Notes under the pieces: generated by a model
Databases searched by the model: none
Seen by the model: the letters and a program-made list of their open reading frames with translations, nothing else
What the model was told of the DNA's origin: nothing
Position numbers and translations under genes: made by a program
Shown here: positions 47,896-56,662 of the stretch, piece after piece
Layout: each line of letters starts with the position of its first letter
Numbering within the stretch: position 1 is the stretch's first letter
Assembly (NCBI RefSeq): GCF_900108105.1
Contig: NZ_FNUR01000001.1
Location: 62,001-126,000, forward strand
Length of the DNA stretch: 64,000 nucleotides
Direction: 5' to 3'
Source of the DNA: Butyrivibrio sp. Su6
GTDB taxonomy: Bacteria > Bacillota > Clostridia > Lachnospirales > Lachnospiraceae

Positions 47896-49181
47896 TGCCG
47901 GTTTGGTATATGAATCATAGGATAAGTATTCTCCTTTTTCAGTCTGTTGTCGGAGTTTTACCTTTTGGCAGTTTTCTTGGTAAAAGAAAAAACTATGCTT
48001 TCAGATTTATTCTTGGAGCTTGTTTGGGAATAGTTTTAATAGAAATGCTCCTTGGCTTTGGCATATTAAATCTTGAGCAGCTAAGAAGCGGTATTACACG
48101 AGTAGCTGCATCTCTGCTCGTATTTTTTCTTACTATAATTGTTTGTTTTTTGGCTTATGAAGAGAATTTTTATACAGCTCTTTTCGTTGCTTCGTCAGGG
48201 TATATTGCGCAGGATATAGCAGGTACTTTCAAAACTGTATTAAAACTGATTTCTGGAATTGGCGAAATAAGTACCACCTTAAATGGGGTGCTTATTCTTG
48301 ATCTTTTAGTCTACGGGTCTATATATTTGGTTTTGTTTGTCATGTTCAGACCCTTTACCAGAAAAAGGGAGAGTATATTCCATAATAAGGAAAAGGCTAT
48401 ATTTTCGGCTGTGGCGCTTGTTTTCTGTATTGGAATGGCGCGCCTTTCTCAGGACAATTATGATAGGAATTCTCTTGCGGTTGGAGCGGAGGCTGTCTAT
48501 CAGATATTATGTGATTTCTTTATTCTGTTATTACAGTTTGGTGTCATGGAAAGAGTTGAACTCCGAAATGGTGTTGATACTATGAAAGAACTCATGCATC
48601 AGCAGTATGATCAGATGAAACGCAGTAAAGAGAGTATAGAACTTGTTAATGAAAAGTATCATGATCTGAAAGGCTTTCTTGATGGCTATGATATTGAGCT
48701 TCCAAAAGACCAGCTTCGTGCTTTGAAAAAGAAAATTGAAAAGTACGAGGAATTTGTAAGTACCGGAAACCATATCCTTGATGTGGTCATAGCTGAGAAA
48801 AAAGAAGTATGCAGTAAAGAAAATATAGAGCTTACGACTCTTGTAAATGGTGCAGAGCTTTCTTTTATGGATGATGTTGATGTATACAGTCTTTTCGGAA
48901 ATGCTTTCAATAATGCTATCCATGCGACAAAAAAGCTTCCCGAAGATGAGAGATTCATCACACTTACAGTTTCAAGTGGTGGAGGTACAACAACCATACA
49001 TATTGAAAATTCCTTTGATGGGAAGGTTATCATGGAAAATGGTATGCCTAAGAGCCAGCGAGATCCAAGATATCATGGTTTTGGAATGAGGAGTATGGAG
49101 CGTATAGTTAAAAAGTATGATGGAACTATCGCTGTGAAGACAGAAGATAAGGTATTTAATCTTGATATCATTATGCTTTAA
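47892..49181 (+). CDS. GHKL sensor histidine kinase (AgrC-like)
   Basis: 429 residues. About six N-terminal membrane helices (to about 200), a coiled coil with the phospho-His motif EKYHDLKGFL near 257, and a GHKL ATPase domain with FGNAFNNAIHA (N-box) and HGFGMRSMERIV (G-box), the layout of AgrC and related peptide sensors. The GTG at 47892 overlaps the regulator stop by 4 bases; ATG at 47895 is an alternative, both behind AAAGGAGG. No agrB/agrD peptide genes are visible in the window, so the signal is unknown. Confidence 0.9.
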   Translation: MMPVWYMNHRISILLFQSVVGVLPFGSFLGKRKNYAFRFILGACLGIVLIEMLLGFGILNLEQLRSGITRVAASLLVFFLTIIVCFLAYEENFYTALFVASSGYIAQDIAGTFKTVLKLISGIGEISTTLNGVLILDLLVYGSIYLVLFVMFRPFTRKRESIFHNKEKAIFSAVALVFCIGMARLSQDNYDRNSLAVGAEAVYQILCDFFILLLQFGVMERVELRNGVDTMKELMHQQYDQMKRSKESIELVNEKYHDLKGFLDGYDIELPKDQLRALKKKIEKYEEFVSTGNHILDVVIAEKKEVCSKENIELTTLVNGAELSFMDDVDVYSLFGNAFNNAIHATKKLPEDERFITLTVSSGGGTTTIHIENSFDGKVIMENGMPKSQRDPRYHGFGMRSMERIVKKYDGTIAVKTEDKVFNLDIIML

Positions 49182-49212
49182 TTGAAAATTATGATGTAGA
49201 ATGTACTGATTG

Positions 49213-49244
49213 TGCGGTTCGTCTTTAGACGAATCGCATTTTTT
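49213..49244 (+). terminator. Terminator of the alr/two-component operon
   Basis: Eleven-pair stem TGCGGTTCGTC (49213-49223) with GACGAATCGCA (49228-49238), one G-T pair, loop TTTA, followed by six T. Confidence 0.88.
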
Positions 49245-49282
49245 GTTACTTTTCTTATAAAAAATGTTGGAGGTATTTTTTT

Positions 49283-50155
49283 ATGAAAAAGTTAGGGATG
49301 GTAGCTATGGCTATATTGCTGGGAGCATCAGTTTTGGCAGGGTGCGGAAAGAATTCAGCGACTGTAAATGAATCCGCAGCTGCATCAAGTGAGAGTATTT
49401 CAGTTACTGCTGAAGAATTTGACCTTACAAGCGATGGAAAGAAGATTTATGGCATGATGTACAAACCTGAGGATGGTAAGGAAAAGCATCCCACAGTGGT
49501 TTTGTGTCATGGTTATAACACAAATGCTGATATGCTTGACGGTTATGGAAAGTCATGGGCTAAAAAGGGTTACCTTTGCTACGCATTTGATTTTTGCGGT
49601 GGAAGTATTGGATCAAGATCTGAAGGTTCAAGTCTTGATATGAGTGTACTTACGGAAGTTCAGAATTTATCAGATGTTATGGATCAGCTTTTGGCACTTG
49701 ATTATGTTGATTCTTCAAATTTCTTTTTAATGGGCCAGAGCCAGGGAGGATTCGTTGCGGCTCTTACTGCAGCAAAGAGGGCTGAAGAGGTAAAAGCACT
49801 TGTTTTATATTTCCCTGCACTTTCAATTCCAGAAGGACGCAGAGCTCTTTACAGTTCTTTGGACGAAGTTCCCGATGAAGAAGAAATTATGGGGATGACA
49901 ATCGGAAGAAAGTATACAGAGGATGCATTTAATCTCGACGCCTATGAAGAAATATCCAAATATCACGGTGATGTTCTTATCTGCCATGGAGACAAGGATC
50001 AGGTAGTTGATCTTAGTTATTCAGAAAAGGCTGTTGAAGTATACGATCATGCTGAACTTAAAGTGATTGAGTACGCCGAGCATGGTTTCCAGGCAAAAAC
50101 TGCAAAAAAAGCAACAGAGTATACTCTTGAGTTTTTGGATGCTCATTTGGATTGA
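49283..50155 (+). CDS. Alpha/beta-hydrolase lipoprotein
   Basis: 290 residues with a lipobox (LLGASVLAGC), so anchored outside the membrane. An alpha/beta hydrolase: VVLCHGYNTNADM oxyanion region, nucleophile elbow MGQSQGGFVAAL near residue 155, Asp in ICHGDKDQVVDLSYSEKA, and His in EYAEHGFQ. Likely an esterase or peptidase-type hydrolase of sugar esters; substrate unknown. Followed by a series of exported proteins that suggest surface carbohydrate breakdown. Confidence 0.85.
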   Translation: MKKLGMVAMAILLGASVLAGCGKNSATVNESAAASSESISVTAEEFDLTSDGKKIYGMMYKPEDGKEKHPTVVLCHGYNTNADMLDGYGKSWAKKGYLCYAFDFCGGSIGSRSEGSSLDMSVLTEVQNLSDVMDQLLALDYVDSSNFFLMGQSQGGFVAALTAAKRAEEVKALVLYFPALSIPEGRRALYSSLDEVPDEEEIMGMTIGRKYTEDAFNLDAYEEISKYHGDVLICHGDKDQVVDLSYSEKAVEVYDHAELKVIEYAEHGFQAKTAKKATEYTLEFLDAHLD

Positions 50156-50298
50156 TAAATAGAAAAAGGTCAATGATTTTTTTGTACAGCAAATTATGAT
50201 GTGAGAAATACCATTTTTGATGTACGTATGTAAATGAAAATTTGTAGATGTTAAATTGTGAAAAGTAAAAAACATATAATTCTTGGAGGAAATCAAAA

Positions 50299-50898
50299 AT
50301 GAAAAAAGTTTCAAAGTTTTTAGCAGTTCTTATGGCTCTTGTAATGACTTGTGCAAGTCTTACAGCGTGTGGAAGCTCAGCTTCTCTTAGCAAGGCATTT
50401 ACTTGCGGCAACTCTTTTTACATCGATGCTATCGGCTGGTACAGCAGTGATGTAGTAACTCTTAAGGTTAACAGCGACAACACATATGAGCTCACATATC
50501 AGGAGCACATTTTTGGAACAACAGATCCTGGAGTTAAGGGACTTAGAACAGTTGTTTATACAGGTAAGTGCACATCAGCAGCTTCAGCAGATGGTTGGGC
50601 AACTCATGTCGACTATACACTTCAGCCTGCTGACAGAATATATTTCGAACAGCATGAAAAAGGATACGGCAGAAGCAATATTGCAGGTCACTGCGTTCTT
50701 GATACAGCAAACTGGACAGACGATATGAAGGAAATTGTTGATCCTGAGAATGGTGCTATGGATGGAAAAGAATTCCTTTCAAAGTATGCTGAGACACTTA
50801 CTATCACAGTTGAGGATCCTTCACTTGATCCTGAAGATGTAAGTCTTGGATACAGAATTATCACAATGCCAGAGATTAAGCTCATAACAGAGGCTTGA
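50299..50898 (+). CDS. Lipoprotein of unknown function
   Basis: 199 residues with a lipoprotein signal (VMTCASLTAC). The mature part has no family I recognise; beta-strand-rich, with two further cysteines (FTCGNSFY, GHCVLD). Strong GGAGG site. It stands 13 bases upstream of the domain-swapped GH3 gene, so the two are probably cotranscribed and both act at the cell surface, perhaps as binding and catalytic parts. That partnership is inference. Confidence 0.8.
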   Translation: MKKVSKFLAVLMALVMTCASLTACGSSASLSKAFTCGNSFYIDAIGWYSSDVVTLKVNSDNTYELTYQEHIFGTTDPGVKGLRTVVYTGKCTSAASADGWATHVDYTLQPADRIYFEQHEKGYGRSNIAGHCVLDTANWTDDMKEIVDPENGAMDGKEFLSKYAETLTITVEDPSLDPEDVSLGYRIITMPEIKLITEA

Positions 50899-50911
50899 TG
50901 GAGGATTTATT

Positions 50912-53869
50912 TTGAAGAAGAAAAAGAATGTACTTTGGGTAGTCCTTAGTATTGTTTTTACGCTTTTCTTCCTTATCACATTGATTGGTGGCCCCATTGC
51001 CAACAACTACTCCCAGATCATAAATATGGTCCTGGGAGTAGAAGGGTCTAAAGTCATAGGTGACGAAGGAATTACATATTTTGAGCCTGATTACACAAGT
51101 GATCAGCAGGTTGACGAAGGACAGAAGGTGGTAGAAAGCGTTGTTGCAAATGGCGCAGTTCTACTTATGAATAAAGACAATGCCCTTCCTCTTAAGTCAG
51201 GTGACAAGATCACATTGGCTAGTATTAATTCATCTAAATTTGTTTATGGTGGGACCGGTTCAGGTGGAATGAACACTGATGGTGTTGACAGCCTTAAGGA
51301 TGCACTTGAAAAAGATGGATTTGAAGTTAATCCAACCATGTGGTCTTTTTATACAGAAGGCGCTGGCAAGGAGTATGGAAGAATTCTTGCTTCAGGAAGT
51401 TTGAACAACTATATCTTTGAAAATAGCGAGTTCAAGGTTAATGAAGTACCTGTCAGCAAATATTCAAGTAATGAATGGGATTCAATTAAAAGCTATGGTG
51501 ATGCAGCTGTAGTTGTTTTTTCAAGAGTGTGCGGCGAAGGAGCCGATCTTCCATGGTATGGAGCAGGAGATGCTGATGGTAATATCCTGCAGCTTTCCAA
51601 GGATGAAAAAGATCTTTTAGCTAAACTTTCAGAGCTTAAGGCAAACGGATCTTTAAAGAAGATTGTAGTTCTTTTGAACGCTGCAAATGCGATTGAGCTT
51701 GATTTTCTCAATCCTGATATATGCGGAGTTGATTATGGAATTGATGCCTGTATGTGGATTGGAGAAGTAGGTCAGGGAATCAGTGCAGTTGGAGAACTTT
51801 TGAATGGTACAGTTAATCCATCGGGTAAACTGGTAGATACCTATTGCTATGATAACCTCACTTCACCTGCGCTTCAGAATGCCCATGCAACATCTTATAC
51901 AAATTCTAAGGCAAAAGGATTATCTTTTTCCGAAGGTAACAATGAGTATTATGTTGCATATCAGGAAGGCATTTATGTGGGTTACCGTTACTATGAGACT
52001 CGTTATGAAGATGTAGTAATGGGCACTGAAAATGTTGGTGAATATGATTATGCGTCTACAGTTGCATATCCTTTCGGGTATGGACTTAGCTATAGCGATA
52101 TCTCTTATGATAGTATCGCAATGGAAGAAGATAGTGATAATCTGAAATTTACTGTTAATGTAAGCAATAGTTCAAACGTAGACGGAAGAGAAGCTGTACA
52201 GATCTATATGCAGTCACCATATACCGATTATGATAGGTTAAATGGTGTAGAGAAGGCTTCCGTTGAGCTTGTAGGATTTACTAAGGTAGATGTACCTGCA
52301 GGTGGAAGTGCTGTTGCAGAAATAACAGTTCCGAAGACTGAACTTAGAGCTTATGATGCAAATACAGCAGGAACCTATATTTTGGATGCCGGTGATTACT
52401 ATTTCACGTCAGCAAATGGTTCACATGAAGCGTTAAATAATATTCTGGCAGCAAAAGACTATACAGTAGAAAATGGCATGACTTCTGATGGTAATAGAGA
52501 TATGGTTTGCCAGTACAATGTTCCTGTTCAGGATAACACTGTTTTTGCTACAGCTATAACAGGAAACGAGATTCAGAACCAGTTAGACCATGCAGACCTC
52601 AATAGAAGGGAAGGCGATAATGGTGATGGTATCGTTTATCTGACAAGATCTGACTGGGAAGGAACAATGCCTGTTGCTAACATTACAAATGGTAGCTATG
52701 AGGCAGCTTACAAGATGCCTGCATCTGATGACATGGTTGCTCAGATGAACGAAGTTTATACAAAGAATACTGATGGTGAAATGCCTGTTGTTGGTAAGGA
52801 AGGAAATCTTAATCTTGCCCAGTTTGTAGGTGTTCCAATTGATGGAAGCATTGGAATTGATGGTGAGACTTACACATGGGATGATCTTGTTGATCAGGTT
52901 TCTTTTAACGAAATGGCAAAGCTTATTGGCCAGACATATCATTCTACAGCTCCTGTAGCTTCAGTATCAAAGCCTGCTACAAAGGATGAGAATGGTCCAC
53001 AGGGTATTACGGCTACACTTACAGGTGGCGGATCTTCTACAAGTTATACTTCTGAAGATCTTATGGCTGCATCATTTGATGCTGAAGTAGCAACAGCTGT
53101 TGGCCGCAGCATGGGTAATGATTGTCTTCTTGCAAATGGTAAAGCATATTCAGGAATTTATGGTCCTGGTGTAAATATTCACAGAACACCATACAGTGGT
53201 AGAAACTTTGAATATTATTCAGAGGATCCGTTTATTTCAGGTAAGACATGTTCTGCTGAGGTATCAGGAATTCAGAGTAAAGGTGTATACGTTTATATGA
53301 AGCACTTTGCTCTTAATGATCAGGAAACAGCCAGAGATGGTATCTGTGTATGGACAAATGAGCAGGCGGCCAGAGAACTTTATCTTCAGGCCTTTGAGTA
53401 CCCTGTAGTTGAAGCATCTGCTTATTGCGTGATGACCGGCTTTAACAGACTTGGTTGCGTTTGGGCAGGTGGAGATTATGGTCTCATTACAGGAATTCTT
53501 CGCGGAGAGTGGGGAATGCCCGGATTTGTGCTGACTGACTTCTCAAACAACAACAATTACATGGATGTATTAAATGGTCTTATGGCAGGCGGAGATGGCT
53601 GGGATTGCAACGATGGTGCAAAGTGGACGCAGAAGCTTGTTGAATACAAGGATGATCCTACAGTTGTTGCAGCGATGAAGGAAGCTACTAAGCACATCCT
53701 TTATACGACAGCCAATTCAAATGCAATGAACGGTGTTTCTGCAAACATGCAGGTTGTAGAAGTTGTCACATGGTGGCAGATACTTATAATCGTTCTCGAT
53801 GTTGTATTTGGAATCCTTGCAGCATTTAGTATATTCATGCTTGTTCGCAGTATTAAAAAGAATAAATAA
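50912..53869 (+). CDS. Membrane-anchored GH3 glycoside hydrolase with swapped domain order
   Basis: 985 residues, TTG start behind GGAGG. An N-terminal membrane helix (about 6-29) and a C-terminal helix (ILIIVLDVVFGILAAFSIFM, near 953-972) with a basic tail. The order is inverted relative to ordinary GH3 enzymes: the C-terminal-type (alpha/beta)6 domain comes first (GAVLLMNKDNALPL near 75), then an FnIII-like domain (about 400-500), and only then the (alpha/beta)8 catalytic domain (about 650-900), with YMKHFALNDQE near 797-806 and the nucleophile Asp876 in GFVLTDFSNN. Known rumen beta-glucosidases, such as Butyrivibrio and Ruminococcus BglA, share this reversed order. Probable exo-acting beta-glucosidase or xylosidase; the sugar is not predictable. 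Confidence 0.9.
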   Translation: MKKKKNVLWVVLSIVFTLFFLITLIGGPIANNYSQIINMVLGVEGSKVIGDEGITYFEPDYTSDQQVDEGQKVVESVVANGAVLLMNKDNALPLKSGDKITLASINSSKFVYGGTGSGGMNTDGVDSLKDALEKDGFEVNPTMWSFYTEGAGKEYGRILASGSLNNYIFENSEFKVNEVPVSKYSSNEWDSIKSYGDAAVVVFSRVCGEGADLPWYGAGDADGNILQLSKDEKDLLAKLSELKANGSLKKIVVLLNAANAIELDFLNPDICGVDYGIDACMWIGEVGQGISAVGELLNGTVNPSGKLVDTYCYDNLTSPALQNAHATSYTNSKAKGLSFSEGNNEYYVAYQEGIYVGYRYYETRYEDVVMGTENVGEYDYASTVAYPFGYGLSYSDISYDSIAMEEDSDNLKFTVNVSNSSNVDGREAVQIYMQSPYTDYDRLNGVEKASVELVGFTKVDVPAGGSAVAEITVPKTELRAYDANTAGTYILDAGDYYFTSANGSHEALNNILAAKDYTVENGMTSDGNRDMVCQYNVPVQDNTVFATAITGNEIQNQLDHADLNRREGDNGDGIVYLTRSDWEGTMPVANITNGSYEAAYKMPASDDMVAQMNEVYTKNTDGEMPVVGKEGNLNLAQFVGVPIDGSIGIDGETYTWDDLVDQVSFNEMAKLIGQTYHSTAPVASVSKPATKDENGPQGITATLTGGGSSTSYTSEDLMAASFDAEVATAVGRSMGNDCLLANGKAYSGIYGPGVNIHRTPYSGRNFEYYSEDPFISGKTCSAEVSGIQSKGVYVYMKHFALNDQETARDGICVWTNEQAARELYLQAFEYPVVEASAYCVMTGFNRLGCVWAGGDYGLITGILRGEWGMPGFVLTDFSNNNNYMDVLNGLMAGGDGWDCNDGAKWTQKLVEYKDDPTVVAAMKEATKHILYTTANSNAMNGVSANMQVVEVVTWWQILIIVLDVVFGILAAFSIFMLVRSIKKNK

Positions 53870-53882
53870 TATAATATGAATT

Positions 53883-53915
53883 AAAAGTCTCAAAAATGTA
53901 ATTTTTGGGACTTTT
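53883..53915 (+). terminator. Terminator after the GH3 gene
   Basis: AAAAGTCTCAAAAA (53883-53896) pairs with TTTTTGGGACTTTT (53902-53915), one G-T pair, loop TGTAA. Confidence 0.8.
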
Positions 53916-53938
53916 AGTTTAAATATTGGGGTGAAAAC

Positions 53939-54826
53939 ATGAAAAAAGGAAATTGGGTAGTTTTATTTTTAGTTATAGTATTCATTTCGTTTAACAGTAT
54001 GGCTTGTGGCAGCAAAGCATCACCAGAAAATTCAAAGGCAGCAAAAGCAAATACTCCTTGGTTTACAGAGGGGAGAAGTCTTGAGAAGAATGATGATTTT
54101 GAATCTACTGAATATTACTTGGAAAATAGCGTGACAGGACGACATATCTATTCAGTTGAAACGAAACCAACTGGAATTGCTGATGGTGAAAAAGTACCGG
54201 TTGTTATATATACACATGGTCAAAGTGGTTATGCTACAAATTTTTATGCCATATATTCAAGACTTGCGAAGGAAAAGATAGCTGCTTTTTCTTTTGAATG
54301 TTGTGGTGGAAATAAAAGCGGAGCGAAAAGCGAGGGAAGTAAGCTGTTTCCAGCTCATTACACATCAAGAATGACTGATCTTGAGACTGTACTTGCCAAG
54401 GTGAAAACATTGGATTATGTAGACACCGATAGGATTTTTTTATTTGGTGAAAGCTACGGAGGAGTAACATCTTCATTTGTTGCTGCAAGTCATAATGAAA
54501 TAGCAGGACTTATTCTTTTGTCAACTGGAATAAATGAGCAAATGATGGCGCGAGAAGAGGATGATGAAACATATATTCCCGAAAATGATTCCGATGAACC
54601 ATTCGAAAAGATAAAAGGATATACCGGGGATGTAATATTATTTAATGGCGAGCAGGACTTTGCATATGAGGGCGGAAAGAATCAGATTGATGCCTATAAT
54701 AAACGAAGCGAAGGAAGTGCAGTCTTTTATTCTTTGCCTAATTCAGGACACAGCTATTCAGAACTTGATGATGCGGGTAAGGAATTTGTCATTACGACTA
54801 TGATTGATTTTATTGGGGAGAGATGA
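53939..54826 (+). CDS. Alpha/beta-hydrolase lipoprotein
   Basis: 295 residues with lipobox FNSMACG. Alpha/beta hydrolase: VVIYTHGQSGYATNF, nucleophile elbow FGESYGGVTSSF near residue 180, Asp in LFNGEQDFAYEG and His in NSGHSYSEL. Similar in outline to the lipoprotein hydrolase at 49283, likely paralogues in the same surface cluster. GGGGTGAAAAC precedes the ATG. The next gene begins within its end. Substrate unknown. Confidence 0.83.
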   Translation: MKKGNWVVLFLVIVFISFNSMACGSKASPENSKAAKANTPWFTEGRSLEKNDDFESTEYYLENSVTGRHIYSVETKPTGIADGEKVPVVIYTHGQSGYATNFYAIYSRLAKEKIAAFSFECCGGNKSGAKSEGSKLFPAHYTSRMTDLETVLAKVKTLDYVDTDRIFLFGESYGGVTSSFVAASHNEIAGLILLSTGINEQMMAREEDDETYIPENDSDEPFEKIKGYTGDVILFNGEQDFAYEGGKNQIDAYNKRSEGSAVFYSLPNSGHSYSELDDAGKEFVITTMIDFIGER

Positions 54827-54828
54827 AT

Positions 54829-55923
54829 ATGAGAAAAGGTATTACTATAGCAATTTGTTTAGCAATGACTATTGTTTCTGTTGTTGGGTGTGGGAAAGAA
54901 TCAGTCCAGCAAAGCAGTGCACAAGAGATTGATATAACAACATATTATGATAGACATAAATTTCCTGAGGAAAAGTTAAATGAAACTGAGACTCTTATTA
55001 CTTCGCCGGCGGGGAGTATTCTGAGTACAGATACAAAATTTGTCAAATATGATTTGATGGATTCAAAGTGTGATAAAAAAGGCAGAATTGAAAAAGTTGA
55101 ATACTCTACTGATGTGTATGAAGATGGGAAAACATATGATAAATATGTGAATGTTTATCTGCCAAGTGATTATGATGAAAACAGGACAGAACCTTATAAT
55201 GTGCTCTATTTTCAGCACGGAAATAAGCTTTCCAATGATTATTTTTTACAGGAAGAGTATAAAAACCGTTTAGATAATCTTTTTGCATCCGGAAAAGTAG
55301 ACCCGGTAATTCTGGTATTTACTACTTATTATCTTGAGCCTGATAAGGCAGATGAAATAAGGAAGACTGAGCCGGACGCCCCTGCTGGAGATGGAAACTA
55401 TACCGGGGTACCTGCTAATTTTTGGAAAGAAGTCGTAGAAGATATAATTCCGACGGTAGAGGCAAAATATAATACATATACAGAAAGCTTTGACCAGGAT
55501 GGGCTTATTGCGTCAAGAGATCATAGAGGTTTTTCCGGTTATTCACGTGGAAGCTGTTGTACATGGTATATGTTCCATTCAGCTCTTCCGTATTTTAAGT
55601 GGTGGGCTCCTATGAGTGCAAGTTGCGTAGCCGGAAAGCAGATAAGCGAAAATCCTACTGATGAGGAGGCTTATCAGTATTTGAAGGAAGCGGTAGATGA
55701 TAATCCGGATATGGATTTCTTTATATATGTTGGAAGTGGTGGTCCCACAGATGCTGGTTCACTTAGAACACAGATGGCATATTTTGAAAAGCAGCCAATT
55801 TTCTCATATGGTGATGATCCAAAGACTAACAATTTGTACTATGTTCTTTCTAATTTTGAGCACGGAGATCTTTATGCACCTTATTATTACTACAATAGCT
55901 TGCAGGTGTTTTTTAAAAACTAA
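54829..55923 (+). CDS. Lipoprotein CE1-like esterase
   Basis: 364 residues with a lipobox (VVGC). An esterase D/CE1-like alpha/beta hydrolase: YNVLYFQHGNKLSNDYF, nucleophile elbow GFSGYSRGSCCTW near residue 238 and terminal His in NFEHGDLYAPYYYY. It resembles the lipoprotein esterase at 9269 in type (acetyl-xylan or feruloyl esterases). The ATG at 54823 is 4 bases inside the upstream stop, but TTGGGGAG is better spaced for ATG 54829. Last gene of the exported cluster. Confidence 0.87.
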   Translation: MRKGITIAICLAMTIVSVVGCGKESVQQSSAQEIDITTYYDRHKFPEEKLNETETLITSPAGSILSTDTKFVKYDLMDSKCDKKGRIEKVEYSTDVYEDGKTYDKYVNVYLPSDYDENRTEPYNVLYFQHGNKLSNDYFLQEEYKNRLDNLFASGKVDPVILVFTTYYLEPDKADEIRKTEPDAPAGDGNYTGVPANFWKEVVEDIIPTVEAKYNTYTESFDQDGLIASRDHRGFSGYSRGSCCTWYMFHSALPYFKWWAPMSASCVAGKQISENPTDEEAYQYLKEAVDDNPDMDFFIYVGSGGPTDAGSLRTQMAYFEKQPIFSYGDDPKTNNLYYVLSNFEHGDLYAPYYYYNSLQVFFKN

Positions 55924-56022
55924 ACTATACTTTTTTGAGAGTGGCATGCGCCTTGCTTTCTTTCATGAGAGTTTGAAATTTTTTCTGTAAATAGGAATCT
56001 TCTATGATAATTTAGATTTATG

Positions 56023-56049
56023 AGGGGGCAATCAGATTGGTTGCCTCCT
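56023..56049 (+). terminator. Probable terminator of the surface-enzyme cluster
   Basis: AGGGGGCAA (56023-56031) pairs with TTGCCTCCT (56041-56049), one G-T pair, followed by TTATT. The poor T tract lowers confidence. Confidence 0.55.
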
Positions 56050-56184
56050 TTATTGACTATACAATCAGCATATTTATAAGTCAAATACTAATTGGTTTTT
56101 GTAAGAAGATGTTGTAAGACTTTGAATGTGATTTTATTTTCCAGGATAACGCAGGATTATGCGTAAATGGAATGAACGAAATTC

Positions 56185-56508
56185 TGCCTATATCAAGGAA
56201 TTTGCGAATGGTGGCAGTTGATTTATTGGGTGGTATTCTGCCTAAATCAAAGGGATAGGGAATAAAGGCAGTTAATTTTATAGCAGTTGTTCTGCCTATA
56301 TTGTAAAAGAGCGTTAGGGAGGCAGAAAGATATGGCTTAAATTCAATGCCTATATTTATGAAAAGTAAAATATAGGCAGAACCAGACATTTAAAAAGCAC
56401 TGCCTCTATTTAAGAAAAAAATAATATAGGCAGAACCGGACATCTAAAATACACTGCCTATATTACAAGAAATAGAATAGTAGCAGAACAAAAGCTACAA
56501 GAAGGTTA
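56185..56508. repeat. Six tandem hairpin units of exactly 54 bases
   Basis: TGCC(T/TCT)ATAT-type starts occur at 56185, 56239, 56293, 56347, 56401 and 56455, an exact 54-base step. Each unit has the complementary GGCA (often ATATAGGCAGAAC) about 25-35 bases later, so each can fold; the best is 56347-56377, with stem TGCCTATATTT/AAATATAGGCA. Outer bases drift between units, so it is an old or degenerate array, not a CRISPR (no unique spacers of constant length). No gene is supported in 55924-56662. Confidence 0.85.
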
Positions 56509-56662
56509 TATCCGAATATAACTGAGTATGACTCATATGTATTCCGAAATAACCTCTTTATAACTGTGGTATTATCTAATTTACAGAGATTTTTTCAAAC
56601 TCTCTCTTTCATGTTTATTCAAAACAGAAAACAAGGCGCATTATTTCATCTTAACTGTCTAT

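Noticed and set aside
56081-56389. Minus-strand open frame of 102 codons across part of the 54-base repeats, with 18-residue periodicity
   Set aside because: It covers only four of the six units, has an in-frame stop directly upstream, no good ribosome site and degenerate repeats; the periodicity comes from the 54-base DNA period, a multiple of three.
56185-56508. CRISPR array
   Set aside because: The repeated words are short, imperfect and part of a continuous 54-base tandem unit; no conserved full repeat with unique spacers and no cas genes.
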